Positions 7,267 to 17,400 are shown, counted from the first letter of the stretch. The stretch is DNA of 64,000 nucleotides from Hymenobacter yonginensis (GCF_027625995.1 NZ_CP115396.1:3534001-3598000); one strand, 5' to 3'. The notes: generated by a model not told the origin, from the letters alone. Made by a program: numbers and translations.

Positions 7267-9006
7267 CTATATAGAGGCGTTGTAGCGGCTTAGCAACCGA
7301 TGGGTGCGGGCCGGCAATTCCCGCGCATCCAGCAGCAATAACCCGTCGAGAGTGTTGCTGAAGCGGGGGTCGATGTTAAAGCCGAGCAGTCGGGCATTCT
7401 GCTTCAGGTACTGCCGCAGCAGCACCGGCACGCCACTGCCGCCCGGCTCCAGGCCGCTTACCAGTTCCTGCAGGTGCTGTAAATCGTCGAGGCCGGCCTG
7501 GAGCAGCGCCGGATCGGTTGTAGCATCGAGCGGCCGGTAGCGGAACTGCTTGCGGGCCCGCACGTGCCGGGCCAGCCCGGCATCGAAAAAGTGCCGCTGC
7601 AGGTACTCCACCATCACTGCCTTGGAAGCCATGGAGAACCGGTTGCTGATACTGACCGGGCCCAGCAGGTACTGGTATTCCGGATGCGTGGCCAGGTATT
7701 CGGCAATGCCTTTCCAGAGCAGGGCCAACGGCAGGGGCTGGCGCTGATACTCGGCGCGCACAAACGAGCGGCCCAGCTCCAGCGACTGCCGCAGCACCGG
7801 CACAAACGCCTTTTTCAGCTGAAACAGCGAGTGCAAATAGAAGCCCCGGCGGCCGTGCTGCCGCAGGATGGCCCGGCCCATGCCCAGCCGATACGCCCCT
7901 ACCAGCTGTCGTTTTTCGCGGTCGTACAGAAACAGGTGCCGGTAGTAGTCGTCGTACTGGTCCAGGTCGGTGGGTTGCTGGGTGCCTTCGCCCTCGCTGC
8001 GAAAAGTCAGCTCGCGCAGGCGCCCAATTTCGCGCAGCACATGCGGTAGCTCTGCCTTCTTGGCCATGTACACTTCCCAGCGGCCGTGGCGCACCAGGCA
8101 ACGGCCGGGGCGCAACGCGGCTATGTCGGCCTCCAGCAACTCGGCCGAGGTTTCGGTTATCACGGCCGGTACAGGCAGGGGCGGCAGCAGCGCCGCAAAG
8201 CGCCGCTCGGGGGTTGAGCCCAAAGCATACACCCGGGCCCGCAGATAGGAAAGCTGCTCGGCAACCGGCAGCCGGCCCAGCTCGGCCGGCACTACCGGCC
8301 GGCCAATGCGCACCTGAATGGTCTGGCCGCGCTTGTTGAGCAGCTCCGCCGGTAGCCGGGCCGTGCGCAGCAGCGGATGGAGCAGCCCCAGCATGCTGAA
8401 GGTGGCGCTGTTCTGCCCACTCAGCCACAGTGGCACCACGGGCACCCGCACCATGGCCAGCAGCCGCCCGGCCGTGGGGTGCCAGGCGGGGTCGTGGGGC
8501 GGCCCGAACAACTGCGAGCGGTGCGCAACCTCGCCGGCCGGAAACAGCAACAGAGGCACATCATTGTGCAGGTGGCGCAACATCTGGCGCACGCCAGGAA
8601 TGTTGCGGCCAGCGGCCTGCCGCTCGGGGCTTACCAGCACCAGCTGCTCGGCCAGGCGGGGCAGCAGCGGAGCCAGCAGCTCGCTGGCTACTGCCCGCAG
8701 CTGCGGCCGCACCTTGCCCAGCACGTGCAGCACTACCAGCCCATCGAGCAGCCCGCACGGGTGGTTAGCAATGGCCACGAAAGCCGTAGTCGGTAGCCGG
8801 TGCAGTTCGGCAACATCGTAGCGCACCGTGATGTGCAGCTGCCGCAACAGCTGATCCACGAAATCCAGCCCGTTGAGGTGGCTGCTTTGCGCATACAGCT
8901 CCTGCAGCTTGCGCAGCTGCACCATCTGCTCCCACACAGGGCGCAAAAACTCGCGCGAACGGCGCAATGGCGACGGGAATGGAAAGGAAGGAGGCTGTAA
9001 TTCCAT
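7267..9006 (-). CDS. Two-domain acyltransferase, OlsF-like aminolipid synthase
   Basis: 579 residues from the ATG at 9006 (MELQPPSFPF); an ATG at 9063 would add 19. Residues about 60-270 form a PlsC-type O-acyltransferase with the NHPCGLLDG motif (His and Asp five residues apart, as in this subgroup) and LLLFPAGEVAHRS. Residues about 300-560 form an OlsB/acetyltransferase_5-type N-acyltransferase, with DQYDDYYRHLFLYD, VGAYRLGMGRAIL, ELGRSFVRAEYQRQ and GPVSISNRFSM. This order (O-acyl then N-acyl) is that of bifunctional OlsF, which makes ornithine lipids in Flavobacterium and Serratia; glycine or another amino acid is possible because Bacteroidetes make glycine lipids by related enzymes. Acts at the inner membrane face on acyl-ACP. 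Single gene. Fold sure, substrate inferred. Confidence 0.82.
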   Translation of the reverse strand: MELQPPSFPFPSPLRRSREFLRPVWEQMVQLRKLQELYAQSSHLNGLDFVDQLLRQLHITVRYDVAELHRLPTTAFVAIANHPCGLLDGLVVLHVLGKVRPQLRAVASELLAPLLPRLAEQLVLVSPERQAAGRNIPGVRQMLRHLHNDVPLLLFPAGEVAHRSQLFGPPHDPAWHPTAGRLLAMVRVPVVPLWLSGQNSATFSMLGLLHPLLRTARLPAELLNKRGQTIQVRIGRPVVPAELGRLPVAEQLSYLRARVYALGSTPERRFAALLPPLPVPAVITETSAELLEADIAALRPGRCLVRHGRWEVYMAKKAELPHVLREIGRLRELTFRSEGEGTQQPTDLDQYDDYYRHLFLYDREKRQLVGAYRLGMGRAILRQHGRRGFYLHSLFQLKKAFVPVLRQSLELGRSFVRAEYQRQPLPLALLWKGIAEYLATHPEYQYLLGPVSISNRFSMASKAVMVEYLQRHFFDAGLARHVRARKQFRYRPLDATTDPALLQAGLDDLQHLQELVSGLEPGGSGVPVLLRQYLKQNARLLGFNIDPRFSNTLDGLLLLDARELPARTHRLLSRYNASI

Positions 9007-9063
9007 GCGATAAGCAGCTAACCCCGGCACTGTCCGGGCATAGTACCCAAACTTCCGAAACAC

Positions 9064-9299
9064 AGATTAGCCGCTCGTTATGCCCCTATTATCAAACCAT
9101 TAAGGTTGCCCGGGGTGGCCGTAAATGCAGAGAGCCGCGTTGCAGCGCGGCTCTCCATCTCCTTCACATTTTCCACTTACTTCACTCACTACAAATGTAC
9201 GACAGGGAGGCGGCTGATGTTGAGGTAAAGCACAGAATAATGAAATGTTAATATGCCAGCTAACTCCCTGAGGTTCAAAATTTGCCCTGAAAGCAAATA
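9064..9299. other. Intergenic region with a 10-bp perfect hairpin
   Basis: GAGAGCCGCG (9130-9139) and CGCGGCTCTC (9146-9155) pair perfectly across TTGCAG. No U-run follows on either strand, so it is not a standard terminator; on the minus strand it lies about 125 bases upstream of the acyltransferase start. Nothing else is recognised. Confidence 0.5.
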
Positions 9300-9325
9300 C
9301 CCCGGCTAACACGTGTTAGCCGGGG
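9300..9325 (-). terminator. Palindromic terminator after the nuclease gene
   Basis: CCCCGGCTAACAC and GTGTTAGCCGGGG make a perfect 26-bp palindrome 42 bases after the stop of the nuclease gene; the minus strand continues TATTTGCTTT. Confidence 0.65.
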
Positions 9326-9366
9326 TACGAAACATCCAAAACCGGAGTCCGGACGAAGCCGGGCCG

Positions 9367-10254
9367 TTAGTTGGTCGGGCCGTTGTCGACGCGGGCCTCG
9401 ATGGTGGCCTGCACCGTGCTGCTCACCGCCGATAGCAGGTTGTAGCCGGTAGCCTGCTCAATGGCATCCACCGAGGTGCGGTAGCTGCCCCAGGTGGTGG
9501 CCACGGACTGGTCGTTGGGGGTGTTGATGGCAATTACGCGGGTGGCGGTGGTTACGCGGCTGGCGTCGGAGGTACCGTTGGGCATCACCACAACTACTTT
9601 CCAGCAACGGTTGGGCACCGTGATTTTGCCGCCGGCAATGGTGGTAGCGTAGCCATTTACACCGGTGCCGCCGGTGCCGTAGCTCCCGCAGATGATGTAG
9701 AGCTCGTTGCCAGCATCCACCAGCGTACGGCAGTAGTTTTCGAGGCCGGCCCAGGTGCGCTGGTTGTTGTTGGCTGCCTGGGGCATCATGTTCGTCATCA
9801 GGAACGTGGCCGAATTATCGGCTACGGAGCCGGTGCGGTCGGCGCTGGGGCAGTTGTGGCCCCGGTCGAAGCCCGAGCCGGTGTAGCTGCTGGTAGTAGC
9901 CTTAAACCACGTGCTGGGCAGGCTGTTGTCGGCCGCAAAATTATCCTGGCGGGGCGTGGTGCCTAGCCAGGCGCTGCTTAGGTGCCAGCTTACCCAGTTA
10001 GGTACTGCCCGGTCGCGGTGGTAGGACATGACATACTGGGGCTTCACCAGCAGGTAATTCCAGTATTGGGCCGCATCCGTCACCGCGCCACTGGGGTTGC
10101 CCAGCGCCAGGTGGCTGTCACGCGTAGCCGTGGCATCGGCCGAGGCCTGCACAACCGATGGCGCCTGTGGCGCCACCAACTCTTCTTTCGAACAAGCGGC
10201 AGCCAGTGTCAGCAGGGTGCCCCAGGTGAGTAAACGAATACCAGTACGCTTCAT
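9367..10254 (-). CDS. Secreted DNA/RNA non-specific endonuclease (NUC1 family), lipoprotein
   Basis: 295 residues. The start MKRTGIRLLTWGTLLTLAAA followed by CSKEE is a lipoprotein signal with lipobox cysteine at residue 21, so the enzyme is probably anchored in the outer membrane or periplasm. The catalytic DRGH motif is present in SGFDRGHNCPSADRTG, with downstream NMMPQAANNNQRTWAGLENYCR, the Asn/Glu-containing metal-binding helix of ßßa-Me (Serratia nuclease) enzymes. It cleaves DNA and RNA with a divalent metal; likely roles are nucleotide scavenging or matrix DNA turnover. Alone, with its own terminator. Length is normal for the family. Confidence 0.9.
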   Translation of the reverse strand: MKRTGIRLLTWGTLLTLAAACSKEELVAPQAPSVVQASADATATRDSHLALGNPSGAVTDAAQYWNYLLVKPQYVMSYHRDRAVPNWVSWHLSSAWLGTTPRQDNFAADNSLPSTWFKATTSSYTGSGFDRGHNCPSADRTGSVADNSATFLMTNMMPQAANNNQRTWAGLENYCRTLVDAGNELYIICGSYGTGGTGVNGYATTIAGGKITVPNRCWKVVVVMPNGTSDASRVTTATRVIAINTPNDQSVATTWGSYRTSVDAIEQATGYNLLSAVSSTVQATIEARVDNGPTN

Positions 10255-10500
10255 GCAAAGAGGTGTGTGGGAGAAAAGAAAGAAAAGGAGCAGAAATCAC
10301 CGGCCGGCATACAGGCATAATCCAGACGATGTGACAAAGATTATGCTTTATCTGCGGGCCAGTATTAAGCCAATATTATCATTTTATTCACTAAGCTCCT
10401 TCTTTATTGAAAAAAATTCAAAACACCTTATCGTCCTCAACATTTACTTATTCCACTATCAGACCCCTACATTGTCGTTTGAGTGGCTGCAGGCAAACAG
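10255..10500. other. Intergenic region upstream of the nuclease, no gene recognised
   Basis: The part 10350-10450 is A+T-rich and probably holds the nuclease promoter on the minus strand, but I see no clean TAnnTTTG box. No open frame of note. Confidence 0.4.
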
Positions 10501-10530
10501 AAAAGCCGTCGGCAAGGCCGACGGCTTTTT
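10501..10530. terminator. Bidirectional terminator
   Basis: AAAAGCCGTCGG-CAAGG-CCGACGGCTTTTT; perfect stem, A-run and T-run on both sides. Serves the T9SS protein gene that ends at 10579 on the minus strand. Confidence 0.85.
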
Positions 10531-10578
10531 CTGCTGTATTCTACACACCAATTGTTACTCAACTTAAGTAGCTGTTTA

Positions 10579-12705
10579 TCAGTTGCCCGTCACGACGAGA
10601 CGCTGGCTGCCGATGATCTGGCCCTGGGACCCGGCCACTACCACATGGTAGATACCGGCTGGCAGGTCCTGGCCCGATAAGGTCAGCTTGTCGGCGGGCA
10701 ACTGGCGCAGCAATACGCCGCGCATATCATAGACCTGCAGTGTAGTGGCTGCGGGTTCATTGCTGCCAGCCAAACTCACGCGCACGGTGCTGGACTGCGT
10801 GGCCGGATTCGGATACAGCGCCACTGCCGTTTGCTTCGTGTTTTTCCAGGATACGGCCACTACCGGCGAATATTCTGGGGTGCCATCAACGTCAACCTGG
10901 CGCAGACGATAGTAGAGGGTGGTAGCCTGGGTGGCCGCGGCCGTTTCGTCGCGGAAGGTGTAGCTGCGGCCGTTGCTGGTGCCGCTGCCAGCCACGCGGC
11001 CCACCGCCACAAAACCGGCGGATGGCTTCTCGGCCCGCTCTATTTCAAAGTACTGATTGTTGCGCTCCGAAGCCGTACGCCAATCCAGCTGCACGGCCGG
11101 GCCCACAGCCTGCACCGTGAAGGCCACCAGCTCTACCGGCAGCGGGCCGGGTGCTGTGATAGTGAGCGGGAAACCCGACAGCTTATCCTCGGCAAACACC
11201 TGATAGACCAGCGTACGTGCCAATACAGCTGCCGTTGAAGCCACCTCCACTTCCACTTTGGCAAAATCCTGAGTGGTATTGAAGTACACTTCCACCTGGC
11301 CGTTTGTGAGCAGAGATTGGTTGAGCAGGTTACTTCCGCTGGCCGTTTCGAGCAGTTGGCCAGCGGCGTTATAGGTGCGCAGCGTAAGGGCGTTAAGCAA
11401 CTGCGTGTTGAGCAACCCTGTACCCTGCCGGATGACGGCGCCCGCGGCGTTGCCCGCCTGCCCGGCTCCATTGAGATTTACCTGTAAGGCAGTACGTGAC
11501 AGTCCGCCTACCAGCCCTGAGCGAATCACTGCGAAGTTGGTAAGATCCGCATCAGCGGCCCGCTCCCCATTTACAATGGAGGTAGTATCGCTAGCTACTT
11601 GCAATACTCCGTTGCGACGACCCTGAAACTGCCCTGCTCCGCTGGCAAAGTCCGAGCGAATAGGGTCTTGGTCGAGGAAAGCAGAAGGCTCTATACCGAA
11701 GCCATAGTACACTTTCAGGTTGTCGAGCACACCCAGCAAGCTGCTGCGGGTAAGCTGCACCTCATCGAAGGCCCGATTCGTGGGAAAACTCACTTGGTAC
11801 TTGTTGTTCGGCAAAGCGGTGACCTGGAGCAAGCCTAGTCCCGAAACGGTTTCGCGTGGTTCTCCGCCCAGGAATGTCCTGATCTGCAGGCTGCCTAGCG
11901 CCTGAATATCGGCCAGTCCCTCCCGGCCTACCACAAAGCCAGCATAGAACCCGCGGGGCACAGCTGCTTCCAATTTCACGCGCAACGTATTGGGGCAACT
12001 CACGCTTGCCACCGCGTTGAATGTGGCAAAGTTATCCAGGTTGGTATCAACGGCCAGTTCCGGGTTGGCCACATCGGAGTTCACGCATACCGTCACGCCA
12101 TTGTCTACTACTTGCGTGCTGTAGTTGGTGCCGAGTGCGGGAGAAGTAAAGCGTGAAACCACACCACGGGCCGTTTCCACAATGTTGGCATCTACACCAT
12201 AGGCGTAGTAAACGCGCAGGTCGTAGCCAACACCAATCAATGTGCGCGCTTCAATTCGAATACGGTTGAATTGCTTTTCCGTGATGAACTCCACCCGTTG
12301 AGGGGATGAACTACTAAGTAGAGTGCCAACCAGCCTCGCACCTGATACCGTTTCTTGCACAGTACCGTTCATATAAGTGGTTATTGTGAGAGCATCAGTC
12401 AAAGAGAGTGCACCATCTGCACTCACAACGAACCCAGCACGGTAATTTCTGGGCACGATAGCACTCATGTTGAGTTGGATTGAGGCCGATGCTCTTATAG
12501 CTAGCAATGGCAAATTGAGCGTGGCATATGTTGTAGGATCCTTGCCTACAGCACTGTTTGGGTTTTGCACTTGAGTGCCCAAAGATGCGTCGGTATCCTG
12601 CACAGAGCTACCGTAATAAGCAGGGCCGGCAGCCCAGGCATTGGCAAGCGTCATTAGCCAGACGAAGGCTAACGCAATGGTTCGAAAGTAGATAAGGCGT
12701 GTCAT
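10579..12705 (-). CDS. Large exported protein with T9SS type A sorting domain
   Basis: 708 residues with signal peptide (FVWLMTLANAWAAG). The main part is three similar repeats of about 150 residues, each with a 'vNLnGaaPRgfyAGFVVgreGL..' segment (AAVPRGFYAGFVVGREGLAD; SAIVPRNYRAGFVVSADGAL) and an ETVSG motif; these look like beta-sandwich repeats of unknown type. A fibronectin-like segment (LPVELVAFTVQAVGPAVQLD through YYRLRQVDVDGTPEYSP) precedes the C-terminal sorting domain (LYPNPATQSSTVRVSLAG ... LPAGIYHVVVAGSQGQIIG), which directs transport by the type IX system to the cell surface. No enzyme motif visible. Divergent from the NtrC-type regulator gene. Confidence 0.88.
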   Translation of the reverse strand: MTRLIYFRTIALAFVWLMTLANAWAAGPAYYGSSVQDTDASLGTQVQNPNSAVGKDPTTYATLNLPLLAIRASASIQLNMSAIVPRNYRAGFVVSADGALSLTDALTITTYMNGTVQETVSGARLVGTLLSSSSPQRVEFITEKQFNRIRIEARTLIGVGYDLRVYYAYGVDANIVETARGVVSRFTSPALGTNYSTQVVDNGVTVCVNSDVANPELAVDTNLDNFATFNAVASVSCPNTLRVKLEAAVPRGFYAGFVVGREGLADIQALGSLQIRTFLGGEPRETVSGLGLLQVTALPNNKYQVSFPTNRAFDEVQLTRSSLLGVLDNLKVYYGFGIEPSAFLDQDPIRSDFASGAGQFQGRRNGVLQVASDTTSIVNGERAADADLTNFAVIRSGLVGGLSRTALQVNLNGAGQAGNAAGAVIRQGTGLLNTQLLNALTLRTYNAAGQLLETASGSNLLNQSLLTNGQVEVYFNTTQDFAKVEVEVASTAAVLARTLVYQVFAEDKLSGFPLTITAPGPLPVELVAFTVQAVGPAVQLDWRTASERNNQYFEIERAEKPSAGFVAVGRVAGSGTSNGRSYTFRDETAAATQATTLYYRLRQVDVDGTPEYSPVVAVSWKNTKQTAVALYPNPATQSSTVRVSLAGSNEPAATTLQVYDMRGVLLRQLPADKLTLSGQDLPAGIYHVVVAGSQGQIIGSQRLVVTGN

Positions 12706-12757
12706 GGTAGTTGATCAGGTCAGAACAAGGCGACATACTCTGCTCGACATTGTGCAA

Positions 12758-12773
12758 TACAAGACCGCTGCCA
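12758..12773 (-). promoter_or_regulatory. Possible sigma-54 type (-24/-12) promoter of the T9SS protein gene
   Basis: Minus strand TGGCAGCGGTCTTGTA resembles TGGCACG-N4-TTGCA: the -24 half is nearly complete, the -12 half has GT for GC. Start of transcription would be about 12747, 42 bases before the ATG at 12705. A sigma-54 activator gene is transcribed divergently. The -12 mismatch keeps this weak. Confidence 0.3.
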
Positions 12774-13062
12774 TGCTGTGCCACTAATCACTTACCATTG
12801 ATAATCAAATAGTTACAATTATTAGAAATATTATATATTATCCCAATTATAGATTAGTATTCCCAATTAGGGAATAAATGGTAAAGCCCGTTTTTCCCTG
12901 TTATACTCGCACCTTTCTGCTCCTTTTCATCTCCGCCCTCGCTATCGAAAACCAAACAACCAGCCTGCACAGCTATCCAAATCACCCTGGTTCTCAGGGT
13001 CTGTTTGCGGGGCCTGTGGTCTGGTTGGCTTCGCTACAGTCGGTTACGCCTTGCTGCTATCC
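12774..13062. other. A+T-rich divergent intergenic region with a short dyad
   Basis: Contains TATTCCC-AATTA-GGGAATA (12858-12876), a perfect 7-bp-armed dyad about 190 bases before the regulator start, preceded by a second TCCCAATTA copy at 12841. A binding site for a regulator is plausible. Open frames here carry no family resemblance. Confidence 0.45.
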
Positions 13063-14427
13063 ATGTCTGCTACCTCCCCCATCCATATTTTCATCGTCGA
13101 AGACAACGCCTGGTATGGCGAGCTGCTCGAATACAAACTGGGCCAGAACCCCGATTACCAGATCCAGCGTTTCGTAACGGCTCAGGCTTGCCTCGACCAT
13201 CTGAGCGAGAAGCCGGACCTGATTACGCTCGACTACAACCTACCCGACGGCAAAGGCGACGAAGTGCTGCGCCAGATAAAGGAGCGGCTACCAGAGGTGG
13301 CCGTCATTATCATTTCGGGGCAGGAAGATGTCCGCACGGCCATTGGCCTGCTGCGCCAGGGCGCCTACGACTACCTCGTGAAAGACGAGGAAACTGCCGA
13401 CCGACTCTGGAACTCGGCGGGCAACGTGCGCAAACAGATTCAGCTGCGCCGCGAAAACGAGCGGCTGCGCGAGCAGATCGGCATCAAATACGACCCGACC
13501 CGTGCCATTCTGGGAAGCAGCCCCCAGATGCGCCAGCTCAACACGCTGATTGAAAAAGCCGCCCGCACCAACATCACGGTTTCGGTGAGTGGCGAAACCG
13601 GCACGGGCAAGGAGTTGGTGGCCAAGGCTATTCACTACCTGTCGCCCCGGCGCGAGCATGGCTTTGTGGCGGTGAATCTGGCTGCCATTCCGCGGGAGTT
13701 GCTGGAAAGCGAGCTGTTCGGCCACGAGAAAGGCGCCTTCACCGGGGCCGTCAGCCGCCGCATCGGGCGCTTCGAGGAGGCCAACCGCGGCACGCTGTTT
13801 CTGGACGAAATTGCCGAGATGCCGCTGGAGCTGCAGGCCAAGCTGCTGCGGGTGCTGCAGGAGCGCGAGGTATCCCGGGTGGGCGGCGGCGCCCCCATTC
13901 CGTTTGATGCCCGCCTGATGGTGGCCACCCACCGCGACTTGGCCGCCGAAGTGCAGCAGGGCAACTTCCGCGAAGACCTCTACTACCGCCTGCTGGGCCT
14001 GCCGATAGTGCTGCCGCCGCTGCGCGAGCGGGGCCAGGACGTGCTGCTGCTGGCCGACTCCTTCCTCAATGAGTTTTGCCAGCAAAACAACATGGCGGCT
14101 TGCCGGCTGTCGGAGGAGGCGCGCAACCTGCTGCTACGCTACCCGTTCCCGGGCAACGTGCGCGAACTGAAGGCCGTGGTGGAGCTGGCTGCCGTGCTGG
14201 CCGAGCACGACGTCATTCAGCCGCAGGACCTGTCGCTGCGGGCCCAGAACAGCGGTGGCGGCGGGCTGATGCCGGCCAATGAGTCGTTGCGGACGCAGGT
14301 GGCCACCATTGTGCAGCGCTACCTCGATGCCCACCAGGGAAATATTCTGCAGGTAGCGGCCAAGCTGCAAATCGGCAAGTCCACCATTTATCGTATGGCT
14401 CAGAACAACGAGGTGCGGCTGCGGTAG
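13063..14427 (+). CDS. Sigma-54-dependent response regulator, NtrC family
   Basis: 454 residues from the ATG at 13063 (MSATSPIHIF); an ATG at 13051 is possible. Receiver domain about 1-125 with phospho-acceptor Asp57 in LITLDYNLPDG. AAA+ domain about 150-390: Walker A GETGTGKE, the sigma-54 contact loop GAFTGA, Walker B GTLFLDEIAEMP, and arginine-finger region RFREDLYYRLLGLPIVLPPLRER. C-terminal Fis-type helix-turn-helix (VAAKLQIGKSTIYRM). Binds upstream sites and opens sigma-54 promoters after phosphorylation. The hybrid kinase gene follows after 62 bp and is very likely its partner. Divergent from the T9SS protein gene, a candidate target. Confidence 0.93.
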   Translation: MSATSPIHIFIVEDNAWYGELLEYKLGQNPDYQIQRFVTAQACLDHLSEKPDLITLDYNLPDGKGDEVLRQIKERLPEVAVIIISGQEDVRTAIGLLRQGAYDYLVKDEETADRLWNSAGNVRKQIQLRRENERLREQIGIKYDPTRAILGSSPQMRQLNTLIEKAARTNITVSVSGETGTGKELVAKAIHYLSPRREHGFVAVNLAAIPRELLESELFGHEKGAFTGAVSRRIGRFEEANRGTLFLDEIAEMPLELQAKLLRVLQEREVSRVGGGAPIPFDARLMVATHRDLAAEVQQGNFREDLYYRLLGLPIVLPPLRERGQDVLLLADSFLNEFCQQNNMAACRLSEEARNLLLRYPFPGNVRELKAVVELAAVLAEHDVIQPQDLSLRAQNSGGGGLMPANESLRTQVATIVQRYLDAHQGNILQVAAKLQIGKSTIYRMAQNNEVRLR

Positions 14428-14489
14428 TTACCTGCCCGGCGGAACAGTCGCTCCTGCCTTCCGCGACGCTTCCCTTTGAGCTGTAAGCC

Positions 14490-17400
14490 ATGACATCAGG
14501 TTCCCTCTCTCTTCGCCAGCTGCAACGGCGGCTGCGGTTCACGCAGAACGCCCTGCAGGCTCAGCAGCAGGAAATGCAGCAGTTGCGCGAGGAGCTGGCC
14601 CAGCAGAACGCCGCCGCCGCCAACCAGGTAGCGGCTTTGCTGCAAACCATGCACACCGGCCTGCTGGTAGCCGACCGCAACCGCCGCATCACGCTGCTCA
14701 ACCAGAACTACTGCGACCTGCTGGGGCTGCCGCAGCCGGCAACCCACTACCTGGGGGCCTCTATGGAAGAGCTCTGGATAGTGTCTGGACAACAAGTGCG
14801 CAACGCCGAAGTGCTGATAACCGACACCGTGGCCGCCATGCGTGGCCAGGAGCGCAGCACCCTGCTGATGGAACTGCTAAACGGCCGTATTCTGCAGCAG
14901 GAATACCTGCCGGTAGTGGCCCAGGGAGTCACGCAGCTATACCTGCTGAGCTACGAAGACGTAACGCAGCAGCAACAAGTGCTGGCGCGCGTGCGCGAGC
15001 TCTCGCGCCTGGCCGAGCAGAGCCCCTCCCCCATTATCTGCTTCGGGCTGGATGGCGAAGCGCTCTATGCCAACTCGGCGGCCAACCATGTGCTGCAGGC
15101 CCTGAGCCAGCCGCAGTGGCAGTCCGACCGCACCTTCCTGCAGCAGCAGATAACGGAGGCGCTGCAGGAGGGTGCTTCGCGGGTAATAGAGCGCCCTCTC
15201 GATGAGCGGTTCTACCACTGGACCATCGTGCCGCTGCCGGCCGAGCAGGCGGCCAATGTCTACCTGACCGACATTACGGCCCGGCGACAGGCCGAATCGG
15301 AGCTGCGCCACAGCCAGCGCTTCGCAGCCCGCATCAACGACACCATTCCGGCCATTGTGTACCTGTTCGACGTGCAGCAACGCCGGATGGTATACCTCAA
15401 CCGACAGATGGAGCACGTCCTGGGCTACACAGAGGAGGATCTGAAGTCTTTTGGCCTCGAGATCCTGCAGCACCTCTTCGATCGGCAGAGCTTGGAAGCG
15501 GCGACCAGCAAACAGGGTTTTCTGGCCGGTATGACGGACCAGCAGCTCAGCACCGGCGAGTACCGCGTGCGGCACCGCGACGGCAGCTGGCGCTGGATCT
15601 GGGTGCGGAGCCGGGTTTTTCTGCGCGATGCGCAGGGCCGGGTGCAGCAGATTCTGGGCAGTGCCGAGGATATCACAGAGCGCAAGATAACCGAGCAGGC
15701 CCTGCGCCAGAGCCAGCTGCTGATGGAGCGGGTGGCGTATACGGCACCCAACCTCATTTACATCTACGACCTGCAGAACAAGCGCAACCTCTACTGCAAC
15801 CGCTCCATTGAGCACATATTGGGCTACACCGGGGCCGAAATACAGGCGCTAGGCAGCAATGTGTTGCCACACCTCATGCCGCCCTCACAGGTGAAGCTGC
15901 TGGAAGACCACTACGCGCAGGTGGCTCAGCTGGCCGACGGCCAGATGCTCACGCTGGAGTATTTCCTCAACCACCGCAACGGCTCGGTGCGGTGGATGCG
16001 CGTGACGGACACGCCCTTCGAGCGTGATGAAAACGGCCGCGTGCTGCAGCTGGTGGGCGTAGGCGAAGATATTACGCGCTGGAAAGTGGCCGACGAGCAG
16101 CGGCGCACAGCCAACCGCCGCCTGGCCGAGCAAAACCGCCTGTTTCGGCAGGTGATTGATACGGCGCCCCACCTCATCTACCTCAAAGACCGGCTGGGCA
16201 ACTACCTGCTGGCCAACAAGGCCATTGCCGACCTGTACGGCATGACCCCGCAACAGATTGTGGGCGCCCAGCCGGAAACCCTGCCCAACGCCCCGGGCGA
16301 AGGCCAGCGGTACCGCCGACAGGACGAAGAGCTGTTGCGCACGGGCAAGGAAATGGTGCTGGAGGAAAGCTTCATCAAGCCCGATGGCGAAATCCTCTGG
16401 TTTTACAGCATTAAACGGCCCTTTTTGCTGGCCGATGGCAGCATGCAGATTCTGGGAATTGACACCAACATCACCGAGCTCAAGCGTACCCAGCTCGACC
16501 TGCATGCCGCCAAGGAAGCGGCCGAGCAGAACGCCCAGGCCAAGCAGGACTTCCTGGCCAATATGAGCCACGAAATCCGGACGCCGCTGAACGGCATTCT
16601 GGGCATTGCCGGGCTGCTGGCCAAAACCCCGCTCGACGACCAGCAAAACCAGTTTCTGCGCCACATCCGCTACTCGGCCGACCATCTGCTGGTCGTCATC
16701 AACGACGTGCTGGCTATGGCGGAGCTGGGCGCGGGCAAGATCCGGCCCGAAAACATTGCGTTCGACGTGCGCGACGTGCTGACGGCCAGCCGCGAGTTGC
16801 TGCTGCCCCGGGCGCAGGAAAAAGGCATTGCACTGGAGCTGGATCTGCCGCCGGCCGCAGTGCCTACCACCGTGCTCGGCGACCCGCACCGTTTGCGCCA
16901 GGTGCTGCTCAACCTGATTTCCAACGCGGTGAAGTTCACGGCCCACGGCCGGGTGCTGGTGTCGTGCCAGCCGCTTAGCCTCTCGGCCGAGCAGGCCACG
17001 CTGCAGTTTAGGGTGGTGGATACGGGCACGGGCATTGCGGCTCACCAGCTGCAGCAAATGTTCGAGCCCTTCATGCAGGCCTCGTCCAGTACGGCCCGCG
17101 AATACGGCGGCTCCGGCCTAGGTTTGAGCATTTCGCGGGGTTTGGTGGAGCTGATGGGCGGCACGCTCACGGCCGAAAGCCGCCTGCACGAGGGCAGCAC
17201 GTTCTCCTTCACGCTGAGCTTCCGCTATGCAGCCCAGGTCGCCGACGCGGCCGTCAGCCGGCCTGCCCCCGCCCCCAACTACCGGCGCCTGGGTGCCCGC
17301 CGGGTGCTGCTGGCCGAAGACAACGCCATCAACCAGTTTCTGGTGGAAGCCTTGCTGGGCGGCTGGGGCTGGACGTTGGACACCGCCGGCACCGGCCCCG

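Noticed and set aside
12774-12788. TGGCACAGCATGGCA on the minus strand as a sigma-54 promoter
   Set aside because: Spacing between GG and GC is nine, not ten; the neighbouring site at 12758 fits better.
12878-13177. 99-codon frame overlapping the start of the NtrC-type gene
   Set aside because: Different frame from the conserved receiver domain and no homology pattern.
15885-17057. Long minus-strand frames opposite the hybrid kinase
   Set aside because: Mirror of conserved PAS and HisKA codons; no independent start signals.
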